Shown piece by piece: positions 20,980 through 30,903 of a DNA stretch of 39,328 bases (position 1 is its first letter; every line of letters begins with the position of its first letter). The stretch lies in assembly GCF_010093595.1 (NCBI RefSeq), contig NW_022985465.1, positions 115,230 through 154,557 of the forward strand. The letters are read 5' to 3'. The stretch is from Mytilinidion resinicola. Taxonomy: Eukaryota > Ascomycota > Dothideomycetes > Mytilinidiales > Mytilinidiaceae. The notes under the pieces were generated by a model. That model searched no databases. It worked only from the letters and a program-made list of their open reading frames with translations, and was not told the origin of the DNA. The position numbers were made by a program, and so were the translations under genes.

Positions 20980-21270
20980 TTCGGCCAGCCGAACTCTAAG
21001 GGTTAGTCGAGCTCTGAGAGGCCATCTAAATTCTAAGTGACCAACCAATCTGAAAGGCCAGCCGAACTTGAAGAGGCCATCCGAAATTTTAGCAGCCAGC
21101 CAAGAGTGAAATCTGAAAGGCCAGCCGAAAACCAAGTGGCCAGCTAATTCGAAAGGCCAGCCACTCTCAAAGGCCAACCACTTTCAAAGGCCAACCACTC
21201 TCAAAGACCAGCCACTCTCAAAAGGCCAGCCACTCTCAAAGGCCAGCCAAATTCGAAGCGGCTAGCCGAA
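20980..21270. repeat. 17-bp satellite (AAAGGCCAGCCACTCTC)
   Basis: From about 21150 to 21246 the 17-bp unit repeats with few changes. To the left (20980-21150) more diverged GGCCAGCC units occur at similar spacing. The minus-strand frame is open because 17-bp units without stops accumulate; it shows only repeated GWPF-like text and is not taken as a gene. Confidence 0.85.
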
Positions 21271-21577
21271 ATCTAAATGGCTGTCATGACATGATGGTAT
21301 TGCACCACGTGACCCTAAAACATAAGGCCTCTACCGTTACGCGAGCGTTGACTCGTAGTGAAACGAGCACGAAGGGGCAATGATTACAGTTAAAGGCGAG
21401 GGAGCATATGAGAAGGTCGATAATTGAGGAACACTTGGGACCTATGGACTATCCCTTTGAACGTCGGCTTGCGTCCAACGTTATCGATAAGGATCTAACC
21501 AATCAGAAGCCTATATTTCAACTAGACGTGAGTTTATTTGAATTATAGATTTCGTAGCTATCTAGCTGCCTAGCAGC

Positions 21578-23812
21578 CTACTCTCTGGAGTTGAGCTTCT
21601 CATAGTGTGATGCCCAACACTCGCCCGTGCTACAGAACGGAATAAGGCACGTAGAACAGCCGTAGAGACTCAGGTTGCAGCACTACAACCTAGGATCAAC
21701 AACTCATATGCCAGAAAGCTACTCTCCGAACATCAGCTGTAGAGAACCCAGCTGAAATCTCAGCTGTAGAGAACCGAGCTGAAGCCTCAGCTGTGCAGGG
21801 CTCATCTGAACTTACTAGCGCGCCACCCTGGGGGTGGCCCCCTTCCTTCCCCTAGTATATATACAACTAGCTAGACGTCTATAGAAATCAGAGTTCACAT
21901 CAATTTCAACCTGAGTTAGAGGGTTCTTGGTGCCCTCTTTGGACGCTTCCAATCCTTACTCTGTACATTTTTACGTACTGTGTTGATTGAGAGGTCTGCC
22001 AGCGGCCTCCGTGCGCCCTTGTGAGGCTTTATAGACTTCTTTCCAGCCTTAATACACACCGAGCAGTTCTTAGGCTTCTGCCACAGCTTAGTAAGGTTGT
22101 GTTCCGCCACGGGCTGCCACGTAACGTCCTCTGTTCCTTTCCTAATTGCCTGCTCAGTATAGTGTTGTCTTGGTAGACGTGTGGAGGCCTCGAGGAGGGC
22201 TTTGCAGAGGGCTCGGCGAAAGGCAGCGTGGCTATCAGCGCGGCTGTTGCCCACGGCGCTATTGTGAGAGGAGAGTTTATAGCAGTTGCCCACTATAGTA
22301 TTAAAGAGGAAGTGGAACAGCGGTTTCCAGGTCTTTAAATGTATCCTCTGGGTTGTGTAATAGCTTTAAAGCTGGTCGGCTACGTCAACGCCACACATGT
22401 AGAGGTTGTACTAATCTATAAACTCCGGAATGTCTATTTCTTTAACTACATCGTCGCCGAAGGGCTTGCGCTTCTGTGCCGCGTTGGTAGAGGTCTTCGC
22501 AGGCCGTCTGCGGCGCCGGAGTACATAGGATTGACCTTGGTGATGTATAACGTAAGCGGCTCTGCGGTATAGTAGTAAGAACAGAATATAAGGATAGCTC
22601 ACCATTATAGACCGTAGACATAAATAAAACCACCTGTATATCTGCCTAAGCAAACTCTATTACTGTACAACCTTTCGAGAGCTTTCTATAGAGCGTACCC
22701 TATGGAATTTGGGCCGTATATACGAGTTTAAGGTTAGTAAGCGATAGTAAGAATTTCTCTGCAGACACCTTTTTTTTATATGCCGTCTTGCCCTTCTTAT
22801 CTTCCACAATATTGCCCTCTTCCTCTCCTTCCTCTTCCTGTTGTGTCTTTGTAGTTTGTATAGTGCCGGCTGCCCCGATTCCTAGGCCTCGAAGCCGTTT
22901 AAATAGCTTTACGCTGCAGAAGAGATTATTAAGCCAAACTACATACTTGCCGGGCGGGTATAGGACAGCGTCTATCTCGGAGTCTCGCTGCGTAAGCAGG
23001 TCCAGCACAACAGCCTGTGTCTTTGTAAAGCCCTCCTTCTTTATAAATACCGTGTTAAGGTCCATCGGGCCCTTATTATCTCCCTTCGCATGCCACATCC
23101 AATCTAGCACGTAGCCCTGATTAGCTAGCACCCAGATTTTGAAGCCCTTAGGCGTGGGCTTTGACGGTATATTTACAATCTCTGGTGCGCGCCCTATAAA
23201 GCGCTTAATAGTCTTATCAACAGCCAGGTAAGCGCCTGGACTATAGTATTTGTGGCAGAGCAATCGCAGGTGCTTAGAGAGGGCGTCAACGCGGCTAAAT
23301 ATATCCTTGTAGGCATTATATAGAGGTGAGAACCGAATAAAACGGTCCAGCTGCTAATACCGGGTTTTGCTGATGTATTTCTTGATAATATATTCAACGC
23401 CGTGAGTTTCTAGGCTGCCCTAATAGTCCTCTATGCGTGGCTCTACAACCAGGCCTGTATGCAACACTACGCCGAAATATGCATAGAGTTCCTCTCTTGT
23501 TGTAGGCCGCCACGGGCGTGGGTGCTCCTTGTCCTCCGGCTGGTTGTGTTCTGCGTACAAATTTGTCCAATTTACAATATTATCCACTAGTTTGTTGGTA
23601 AAGAAGAGGCGGAAGAGGGCCAACGGGTCGTTATTATTAACATCTGGAGGTAGATTGGGCGTGCCCTTTAGGTGGAAGTCATTAATTTGTAGTGGCTCGA
23701 AGGTGGGTAGTTTCCATGGCGCTGGAGGTGGCTTTTTGGCCTGTTTTAAGGGAGGAACAGTATACTGAGTTGGGCGCACAAGATTAACATCATTTGAGAA
23801 TGAGGATGGCAT
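21578..23812 (-). pseudogene. piggyBac transposase, inactivated and split by an insertion
   Basis: The frame starts at ATG 23812 and passes stops at about 23421 (Trp codon to TAG) and 23354. It continues with YLAVDKTIKRFIGRAPEI, GFKIWVLANQGYVLDWMWH, then VWLNNLFCSVKLFKRLRG and GIGAAGT. These are core blocks of the DDE_Tnp_1_7 (piggyBac) family. In the second block the Asp usual before NLF is Asn, a G-to-A change that should kill catalysis. A stop and a frame change (22600-22710) come before RRRRRPAKTSTNA. Further stops interrupt GVDVADQL and SYYTTQRI. The Cys-rich C-terminus (NCSVC...) is cut at 21917 by the LTR-like element and resumes at 21662 with YGCSTC..PFC..GECW, ending at TAG 21578. 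Confidence 0.9.
21668..21916 (-). mobile_element. LTR-like/TIR element copy 3 (249 bp) with TAGAG duplication
   Basis: Opposite orientation to copies 1 and 2. Left ACTCAGGTTGCAGCACTACA, right CAATTTCAACCTGAGT. TAGAG lies at 21663-21667 and again at 21917-21921, a perfect 5-bp duplication. The internal part has CAGCTGTAGAGAACC repeats and a TATATATACAACTAG stretch. Because it sits inside piggyBac coding sequence, it is younger than that element. Confidence 0.9.
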
Positions 23813-23960
23813 GTTGAGGCATCAAATTGCGATTATTTACTAGCTATTTGGCTTGTTTACATGCCCTGATGTTCCTCTCGGCATAACGTCGGCCGCAGCC
23901 TTGCCCTCAGCCTCGCCTTGGCGTTGGACGCAGACGTTCAAAGGGATAGGAACTGTGTTC

Positions 23961-24103
23961 TATCCCTTCGCACGTTAGCTTAGGTCCACGAATTATCGAT
24001 AAGGCTCAGCCAATCAGAGGCTTCACATTTTACAGACTGTCCAGCTCAGCACGGTGCACCTAGGCTTGGCAACCGTGCGTGGACCCCAACGTGCGAAGGG
24101 ATA
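23961..24103. mobile_element. 143-bp MITE related to the piggyBac element
   Basis: The ends TATCCCTTCGCACGTT and AACGTGCGAAGGGATA are perfect 16-bp inverses, and the pairing resumes inside with GGTCCACG / CGTGGACC. It lies 12 bp from the piggyBac right end and shares TATCCCTT plus the subterminal text TTATCGATAAGG and CCAATCAGA found near the piggyBac left end (21480-21512). It has no coding capacity. Probably a deletion derivative moved by a related transposase. Confidence 0.75.
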
Positions 24104-24466
24104 CTCGGCCCCTCACCGGTTCTTCGAAATTCGCTTCGCGAATGCCCGCGCGTTAGTTGACCGGCTCGGCCATGTATTGTACGGTGTCGCACTTAGGTGT
24201 GCACGGGATGAAGCAGGATTGGAAATGATATCAAGCAGCAGAGTATGATTGATTGTGTGTGTGTGGTGTCTCTTGTCGGTCGGGTTGCCCCGCCCGACGT
24301 TCTATATAGCTTTGATGGCAAGCTTATTAATGCAGTTCTTGCCTCAGGCCTCCACGGCTGATGCCTTGGTCTGCAACATACGGGCATTCATCGCTTTGGC
24401 GCGCATTTCCCCGGTTTCTGAGGCAGACACCCCCTGAACCAACGTCTTGAACCTTGGCAGGAGATG

Positions 24467-24689
24467 CAGCGCCTGCCCACGTCCGGTGAACTAGCGCGGA
24501 TTTGACACAGGTGCACTAGATGGGATTAGAACGGAGGAAACACTTTTCTGGTCGAAATCTTACCAAAGGCTGAGCTGAATCCACCAAAGCAAGGTACCGC
24601 GAGGCTTTACTTTCGAGATTACCCCTCTTTTGCAGCTGACTTTTGTGGCTTGATATCCGCGCTAGTTCACCGGACGCGGGCAGGCGCTG
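24467..24689 (+). mobile_element. MITE copy B, CAGCGCCTG ends (223 bp)
   Basis: Inverted ends of about 35 bp, CAGCGCCTGCCCACGTCCGG... and the near-perfect inverse ...CCGGACGCGGGCAGGCGCTG. The interior matches the copy at 8398-8633 in reverse. Better preserved than copy A. No 8-bp target duplication is visible (flanks AGGAGATG and TACAACCC). No gene is evident from 24104 to 24466. Confidence 0.8.
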
Positions 24690-24993
24690 TACAACCCGTT
24701 TGAGGAAGAGGTTTTTACAGTTGCTCTCATTTATCTTTTTATCTGCGTCATTCGACTTCAGCGTGGGGATTCAGAAGGGGGCAAAGCTGCGTTTCGACTA
24801 TGCAGGGGGAATTTGTCGCTCAAAACCTCGGCAGTATTTGATACCTGGGGCTGGCACGTATTTGTTTGACGATGCGCAAGTTCAGATAGAATTAATGGCT
24901 GGCTGGAAGTTAGCGGGGCACGATTCTTTTAAATACTTCATCAGGAAATCTAGTCAAATAGGGAGCTTTAACGAATGTCACCTGCTGGGTAGA

Positions 24994-25029
24994 AGAGGTG
25001 AGGGGCTCGTGCACGAGCCCCTCACCTCT
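24994..25029. repeat. Perfect 36-bp palindrome
   Basis: AGAGGTGAGGGGCTCGTG is followed immediately by its exact reverse complement, centred on GTGCAC, with no spacer. It lies about 220 bp upstream of the GNAT gene start. It could form a cruciform or hold a dimeric protein site. A one-off snap-back copying error is the alternative. Confidence 0.95.
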
Positions 25030-25248
25030 CCTTAAGTTCGGAGCGGTCTGCCCCACCTCTGCCACCCTTCTCAATGTTGGACTGGAATCCTGCCATCAAC
25101 AAACTGTGGCCTCCGAGGCCAAAACCCCTGACGTCCCCAGCAGCCGATGAAACCAGCAGCACCATCACGCAAGTCAGTCGCATTCGCTCTGCAACCTGAG
25201 ATTCGACCCACCGAACCGAGACCACACCCGCGAAGGTGCACCTTGAAC

Positions 25249-26109
25249 ATGGACGAGAAGGTTTTCCAGAGATTTAATGGCGACAAAGTTACAGACGATA
25301 TGCTCGAGGAAGCCTCAAAGCTCTTCTCCGAGAATTATGGGGTTTGGAGTGAGCACGCGGCACAGCTGATGGGAAAGTTTGCGAAAGCGGGTAGGTTTAC
25401 CTACACCTAAAATTCTGCTAGGAAACTCATTATTTGTTAGGTAGTCGCGTTCGGCTAAGCAAAGAAAGGCTTCGAAACGAATACCTCCCTAGCGGCATCT
25501 CCTCATATGTTAGAGTCTCCGTCAATGGTCATCTTGCTGGTAATGCTTTCGCCTGCCGCTGGACTGTGAATGGAAGGACTATTTGCTGGATCACCCAATT
25601 AGTGGTCCACAGCGACTACCGTGAACGTGGGCTTGCATCTGGACTCCTCAATGAGATCAAACTTGATGGAGATGATGCTTACGGCATTATGAGCTCTCAT
25701 CCAGCTGCCTGTCTAGCTGCTTCAAAGGCATTCGGAAGTGAGTGCATACCACTGCCAGCGTTGTCCTCCGATCTGATACTAATCTCCGCTAGGCTCCATG
25801 AATACCGTCTCATTTGAATACATGAAAGTCAATGCAGAATCGATAATGCAAGCTTCACCAGTACGCTATGTTCGAAATGCCAAGCTACGGGGTAAGCTTT
25901 TCGATCCCAAAGATGCTAGTGGTCTTGTGTCAAGTGTTGATACTGGATTCTACGTTGACCACGAAGAGCCACTTGAGGCGTTGGCATGGGTGCGGGAGTC
26001 GATGGAGTGGCCTTTGGGTGAACTATTGGATGGCCACGAATTTATCCTTATTCTTCCAGCCAGGCGTCGTTCTCGGTCTAGTTCAGCGCGCCGGAGTGGA
26101 ACATCTTAA
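25249..26109 (+). CDS. GNAT-family N-acetyltransferase, three exons
   Basis: Exons are 25249-25390, 25441-25737 and 25793-26109; introns 50 bp (GTAGGT..TTAG) and 55 bp (GTGAGT, TACTAATC, TAG). Together 251 residues in one frame. The N-terminus DEKVFQRFNGDKVTDDMLEE leads to LFSENYGVWSEHAAQLMGKF, typical of a fungal GNAT subfamily. The acetyl-CoA pyrophosphate loop is QLVVHSDYRERGLASGLL (about residues 100-117, R-x-x-G-x-A pattern), followed by GIMSSHPAACLAASKAFGS. The later SSVDTGFYVDHEEPLEAL and the DGHEFILI blocks are also family-like. The C-terminus is Arg/Ser-rich and may be slightly frayed. The substrate is not known. An upstream in-frame ATG at 25147 exists, but the added text is unlike the family, so 25249 is preferred. 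Confidence 0.85.
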
Positions 26110-26913
26110 GCAAGGATTCTGGAGACACATAATCTGAGCTGTTGGTGCGACGCAGCTACACGCTGAGATTCGCAACTTGAAATTTCAAGTTGCTGCTGTA
26201 CACTATGCGAACAACTCTTCTAGTGCTTTCCTCGCTTCAATTCATTCCCAATCAACTCCACAGGGGATGGGATATAAGATTTCCTATGTATCTTGTGAAT
26301 AATGGCGTGTATGCAGGCCCGACGACACGACACACACGTTACCGGTTGGATGAGGCGAATAGATGAAGAACGCCATCTACAAGTGGAGTAAAAGCAACAT
26401 CCTCGCAGGGTATCGAATCGGGAATGCGGCCCCATCCCCCACTCCCCGTAAATCTCACCGCCTACTACGACTGCGGTCCAACTGCCACTCGGTGAAGCGC
26501 ACACAAGCACCGAGGCCACTGATTCCGGTTCTATTTAAGTCGACGATGTTAATTGGCTCGGTATCCAGCATGACACCGGCACTTGCAGCAGGTGTGGCCG
26601 TCACCATCGCTGTCACCGTTCCACTTTGATCCTGCTTCGCTGCTGGAGGTGGCTGCATGCCAGATGTATATGATGTGGGACGGGATGCTACGGCCCATGG
26701 TGCCAAAGTACGCGATGCTTTGCAGTATAAGGTTACATTAGCGAGGATACAGGTCAAAAGCAAATGTATTATACGCCAGGAATATCATGGCTGGACGAGG
26801 ATTTGAATTTGACCCAAACGCCGTGCATCATGCAAAGTGCATGGGCTGTGCTACTGCTGGGTCCCTTCGTGCCCAAAAGAGGTCTTTAAAGCTAGTAGAA
26901 TCAAGCATGCTCG
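26110..26913. other. Intergenic, no supported gene
   Basis: Open frames on both strands around 26363-26763 (88 and 102 codons) have no domain or convincing splice structure. A short frame from ATG 26787 (starting MAGRGFEFDPN) could be the first exon of the following pseudogene, but it is in a different frame and no matching intron was found. Confidence 0.35.
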
Positions 26914-28545
26914 CCCTTGGTTCACCTTCGGACGCTTAGCACAAGTATATTCGGTGCAGGAAAATATGATCAGGTAAGTCTGCTCAAAACTATCCAACAT
27001 CTGGTCCCCTTGACGCTGACGCTCTATGGCCGAGACTAGAGTTCATATACATGCTCTATACATCTCTTCCTTATTCTAACGCTATAATAATGCAGGTCTT
27101 TGACACCGCCTCCGGACAGGGAAGAAGAGGATGAAGAGACCCGCAGGCTCGAAGCCCAGGCACGTAATGACCTGGAAAGCGATGGCTGTCCCGCCTGCTA
27201 CCCACCATATATCGACGTTCCCGTGCGGGACCCGCCTCAGGAATTCCGAGCGATCATAGAGTACTGGAAGTCATTCTCCTCGACAGGTGACGTGGTGCTT
27301 TGCGCCCAGACATCAGACTGGCAGAAGTTCCGCGCATGCCAGCTATGAACACGGGATCGCTATCGGAACAAACCATTCAGTACATTTCTGGACAAGGTCC
27401 GTGAGCGCCGGCAAAGGCGTGGACTAGACGACGACGTCCATCTACTGTTAGACCAGCAGGAGCAAAGCCATCAAGAGAACTGGATCGAGTTTCGGAACTA
27501 CCATCTCAAGCGCCACGAGCAGTTAGCAAAGAAACGAGACAGACTGAAAAGATAGTTGGACAACGCTCAGAAACAGCCCATTGAGACGGACCCCACGAGT
27601 TATAAACGCGCGGCACAACACGAAAATGCCATCCAGCAACGGTTGGAGTATGCTGAGCGAACCCTGCGATTGCACAATGTTCCCCTGGGCTGGATTGAAG
27701 AACAACGGCTTGCAATGGATCCACGGCCTCCCGCGCCTGCCGAAGACGACACCGACATTCATAAGGCAGCAGTGGAAGTCGTACGCAGAGTCAACGCCCG
27801 TCAGCGCCGGCCGAGGCGACCGGACACTTCTGTGGTCCTAGGCAAGGCTAGGGTTGCAAAACCCCCGCGGAAGAATCGGGAAGTACAGATTGCAACATTC
27901 AAGACTCCAGAATCGGAACCTGTCATCGTGGAGCTGGACTTCACGACGCCGAGCAGCATTTGCCAATTGCCGACGCGTTAGGAGCCGAAACCTCGACGGG
28001 TCAAAGACACTTCACTTAGTCATCTTCGTACATAGAGAGTGTCCAAGACAAGACGACTCGCCAATGGTAGCAAAAAGTCACAACCAGGAACAAAACGACA
28101 CGATGTCCAGCAGATTCCAGACCCAGCGGGGTCTCAGCACTAGTCGGGCCTACAACGATGGCATCCTACATCTAAGAGTGTTCAAACCCGAAGTGGACGG
28201 ATATCAAGGCCGCCAGTACGATGGCCCTATTAGTATGCATCCCTTGCCCACGACCGCCATACTCATCCTGCCCGCCAGCGCAAACGCCGCCGCATTCTAG
28301 GTGGAATCCAGCACAATCAGAAGACGGTCAAGATTGATGGCAACAACAACCGAGGAAGGGGCGCAAGGCGAAAGGCGGCGCCTAAGGCTCACGGCGTTGA
28401 AGGCACCCGCCGCTCCACCCGCCTCGCTGACCTGCCTATGCGCCCAGCAACAACACCTGCGAGGGGCCGGACCGTGTATCTGGAGTAGTTTGAACGCGAG
28501 GTCCTTGGCGTCTATAAAAAGAAGGCCGCGGCGGCTGTTGGGTGA
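26914..28545 (+). pseudogene. Fungal multicopy-family gene ruined by point nonsense changes
   Basis: A 122-bp intron (26974-27095; GTAAGT, TCTAACG, CAG) joins RPWFTFGRLAQVYSVQENM to SLTPPPDREEEDEETRRLEA. From 27096 to 28545 one frame runs without indels but contains TGA at 27346 and TAG at 27553, 27979, 28033, 28141, 28231 and 28486, ending at TGA 28543. The text (DGCPACYPPY, VRERRQRRGLDDDVHLLL, ENWIEFRNYHLKRHE, late RRSTRLADLP) matches, from memory, a large Pezizomycotina family of unnamed proteins with helical mid-region and basic Ser-rich tails. I cannot name a function. The 5' exon is unclear. Stops that all fit CAG to TAG or TGG to TGA point to RIP or similar deamination. Confidence 0.65.
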
Positions 28546-28758
28546 AATTAATAAGTGGAATACAATTCTTTCTACTTCGGCTCGATGTGTCCCGGCTCCG
28601 ACGTGACAACCAGGACCTATCAATCAAGGGCAGCAGTCTAGGTAAATGCGCTGCTCCAACCAGCAAAATCGCTCCGCATGTCCCCGTCTGACATCACTTT
28701 GTAGGTGCGGAGATCAGACTCACTTCCGGCAAACATTGCTACCCTAGCTAATACGTGC

Positions 28759-29589
28759 TCATTGTTGCTCAACTTTTATACGGCCCTGGTATGGGGGATT
28801 TTGGCCTTGTGGTTGGGTCGTCCGCACGCTCATGTGCCGATGGTGCTCCTCTGGATACGGTGAGTAATTCGACATAGGAGTGCCATAGCCCAGCATCGGC
28901 TGCATGGGCTGAGCCATTGATGGGTTTTCCATTGGGTACATTGGTGGCCTGGCCGTATCCGGCATGAACGCGTACGAGTGCTGGTACTGAGAAGGATGCG
29001 GATGGTTGTTCCGTTGAATAGAAGGAGGATAGGAAGGGTGCTGCGACTGCCGCTTGCCGGATTGTTGAAACAGGCGGCTGGTTCGAGACAGAGTGCATGT
29101 TCCTGGTGGTTGACGTCGACGAAGGATATGGTTGGCTAAGCATTTGAATCAGCCGCGTCTGCAGCACGGCGTTCTCGTTCTCCAGCTCCTTGATTCTCTC
29201 AGTGAGCTATTGAGCCTTGATGCGCTGCGGGCGTTCTCGTTCTCCGGCTCCTTGTTTCTCTGCGTGAGCTCAGTATCCTGGATTGACGAAAGCTCTGCAA
29301 CCCGGCGCTCTAGGAACTCGATATGGTCCTTGGTCCGCTGGCGAATGGCACGCTGGGCTTCTCTGTCGTTGGCACGTTTGCGTTCAAGCTGGGCAGCGGT
29401 GAGGGTGGTGACGCTGCGGGTGCTGGCCCTTGGGGTCATACGCTTCGCCCTTGACATGTTGGACGGCTTCTTCGAGTTGGAGCCGGACGAGTAGCTACTG
29501 TGAGACGGCGACTTCTTCATACTCGCCATGTGCGGCGAGGCGATGTAATTTTGCGTACTCGTGGGGCTCGTGGGGCTCGTGGGGCTCAT
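28759..29589 (-). pseudogene. bZIP transcription factor gene with frameshifts
   Basis: From ATG 29589 the frame gives a Ser/Thr/Pro-rich start (MSPTSPTSPTSTQNY), then a clear basic region (LERKRANDREAQRAIRQRTK) and the start of a zipper. A 62-bp direct duplication (GAGCTCAC...GAACGCC, then TAGCTCAC...GAACGCC) then throws the frame. The right continuation (ERIKELENENAVLQTRLIQM) is in another frame, and a further shift near 29060 is needed to reach the Pro/Met/Gln-rich C-terminus ending at 28759 (PMYPMENPSMAQPMQPM). bZIP proteins dimerise and bind short palindromes. This type is common in Aspergillus-like fungi. As sequenced it would give a truncated factor lacking a full zipper. Confidence 0.75.
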
Positions 29590-29680
29590 GGGGTAGCTGC
29601 TGGTTTTTTTGCTGGAGCTCCGCAACCTGTTTCTCGAGAGATTCAACCTTGTTCCTGGCCCGCTGAGTTTCTGTTGTTAG

Positions 29681-30655
29681 CATCAAGCACTACTCCAGCA
29701 AGGGAAGGCAGCTATTGCAGAGCTCAAAGCAGAATTGAATACGGTCAAGGCAGACGCTGAAACCTTACGGAAAGAGGCAGAACGAGTTCGTGGCCTGGAG
29801 ACAGAATTGAATGATTTAAGAACAGCATTGCAAGCGACAGGCAGCGTGCAAGCGGAGCTGGAGAAGACGAGACAGGACTTAGAAGACTTGAAGCAGGTAT
29901 CAAGCTCGTACATCAAGGATCTGAAATCAGCCAAGGCCGAAGTTGACAAGAGGCTAGAGACCTCGAAAAGTCAAGTGACCGGCCTGGAAAAAGACCTAGA
30001 AGCAGCGCGGCAATCTATCAAGGAGAGGGAAAGAGAGTTAGCAAGCCTGAAGCTTGAAATCGATGATGAAGACGAGCGCATAAGGTTGTTGAAGGCACAG
30101 CTATTTGAGACGAACCGCCTGATACAGCTGGAGAAAGAGAAAGAGAAACTCGAGGCCGAGCAGAAGGAGATTCAAGCTGCGCTAGCCGGGGCAAGAGCCT
30201 CAAGCAGCCAGGATCTTGGGGAACTCCTGCAGCGGGAAGCGCTTGTCGATACCAGTCTCTCACAGGTTGAAGAGAAAATGGTTGAAACGGGATTGGATGT
30301 TATGAGATATGCGAAGCATAAAGTACGCTTCGAAAGTTCTAAAACAGGCCGCCAAACAGGCGTTGACTATGTTCTTGTGGAGGACCTAGAGAAGAAATTT
30401 GAGGAATTGCGTGATCAGGTCGTTTATTGTTTCGTAAACGACGGCATGACGGTGGTAGAGCTCGAGAAATACAAAGACTTAGCAAATCAAAAGCATCTCG
30501 CTGACCACGGGGAATTCTTCTACTGTGGCTACAACCCACCTCGGAAGAGACATCGCGGTCTGGATGATGCGGGAGAAGATTTGAAGAGTGCTCCAGGACG
30601 CAAAGCCCAGGAACTAGCAAGACTTCGCGCCAAGTCCAAAGAACCCCGCGGCTGA
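29681..30655 (+). CDS. Coiled-coil protein, 5' end missing
   Basis: An open frame runs from CAT 29681 to TGA 30655 (324 codons). No ATG is near the start. A TAG just upstream, preceded by TTTCTGTTGT, could be a 3' splice site, so an upstream exon may exist or may be lost at the junction with the bZIP sequence. Residues 1-185 are long coiled coil rich in Glu, Lys and Leu. A less helical part follows (VRFESSKTGRQTGVDYVLVEDLEKKF), then FYCGYNPPRKRHRG, a likely nuclear signal, and a basic tail. I recognise no named family. Codon third positions and the uninterrupted frame argue that it is, or recently was, coding. Confidence 0.6.
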   Translation, partial: HQALLQQGKAAIAELKAELNTVKADAETLRKEAERVRGLETELNDLRTALQATGSVQAELEKTRQDLEDLKQVSSSYIKDLKSAKAEVDKRLETSKSQVTGLEKDLEAARQSIKERERELASLKLEIDDEDERIRLLKAQLFETNRLIQLEKEKEKLEAEQKEIQAALAGARASSSQDLGELLQREALVDTSLSQVEEKMVETGLDVMRYAKHKVRFESSKTGRQTGVDYVLVEDLEKKFEELRDQVVYCFVNDGMTVVELEKYKDLANQKHLADHGEFFYCGYNPPRKRHRGLDDAGEDLKSAPGRKAQELARLRAKSKEPRG

Positions 30656-30903
30656 TCCCCATTTCCTCCTTTTCATCGCCTTTTATATGTGTTTCGAGGC
30701 AGCAAGAAGGATAGGTCGTGGCGATGTTGATGTTCGGTTCTCCGTCTCGAGGGATCTGTTACGGTAACGGCCGTTCGAGTATTAGCAGAAGAAAGCTGCG
30801 AGATGGGAGGGTTGGCCAGTATGGGGTATGGAAGACTAGTTCCTAAACTTATCTCGGTGCCAAACGGAGTTAGGAATATACTGTTTTCTAAAGAATGTCG
30901 TTT

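Larger units (their letters stand above)
21450..23948 (-). mobile_element. piggyBac-type transposon with matching ends
   Basis: The left end TATCCCTTTGAACGTCGGCT continues to TGCGTCCAACG. The right end (CGTTGGACGCAGACGTTCAAA then GGGATA) is its inverse apart from a 4-5 base gap, giving arms of about 27-31 bp. Between them lies one decayed piggyBac-family transposase gene. A TTAA target, typical of the superfamily, is not seen at these ends; the flanks are GGAC and GGAA or, counted otherwise, TA and TA. The end assignment is therefore good but the target rule is open. Confidence 0.75.

Noticed and set aside
20905..21177. Minus-strand 90-codon frame with GWPF repeats
   Set aside because: It is the 17-bp satellite translated; no independent sign of coding.
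24643..25035. 130-codon plus-strand frame
   Set aside because: It begins inside the MITE terminal repeat and ends in the palindrome, with no domain.
26363..26763. Overlapping 88- and 102-codon frames on opposite strands
   Set aside because: No domain, signal peptide or splice signals that favour either strand.
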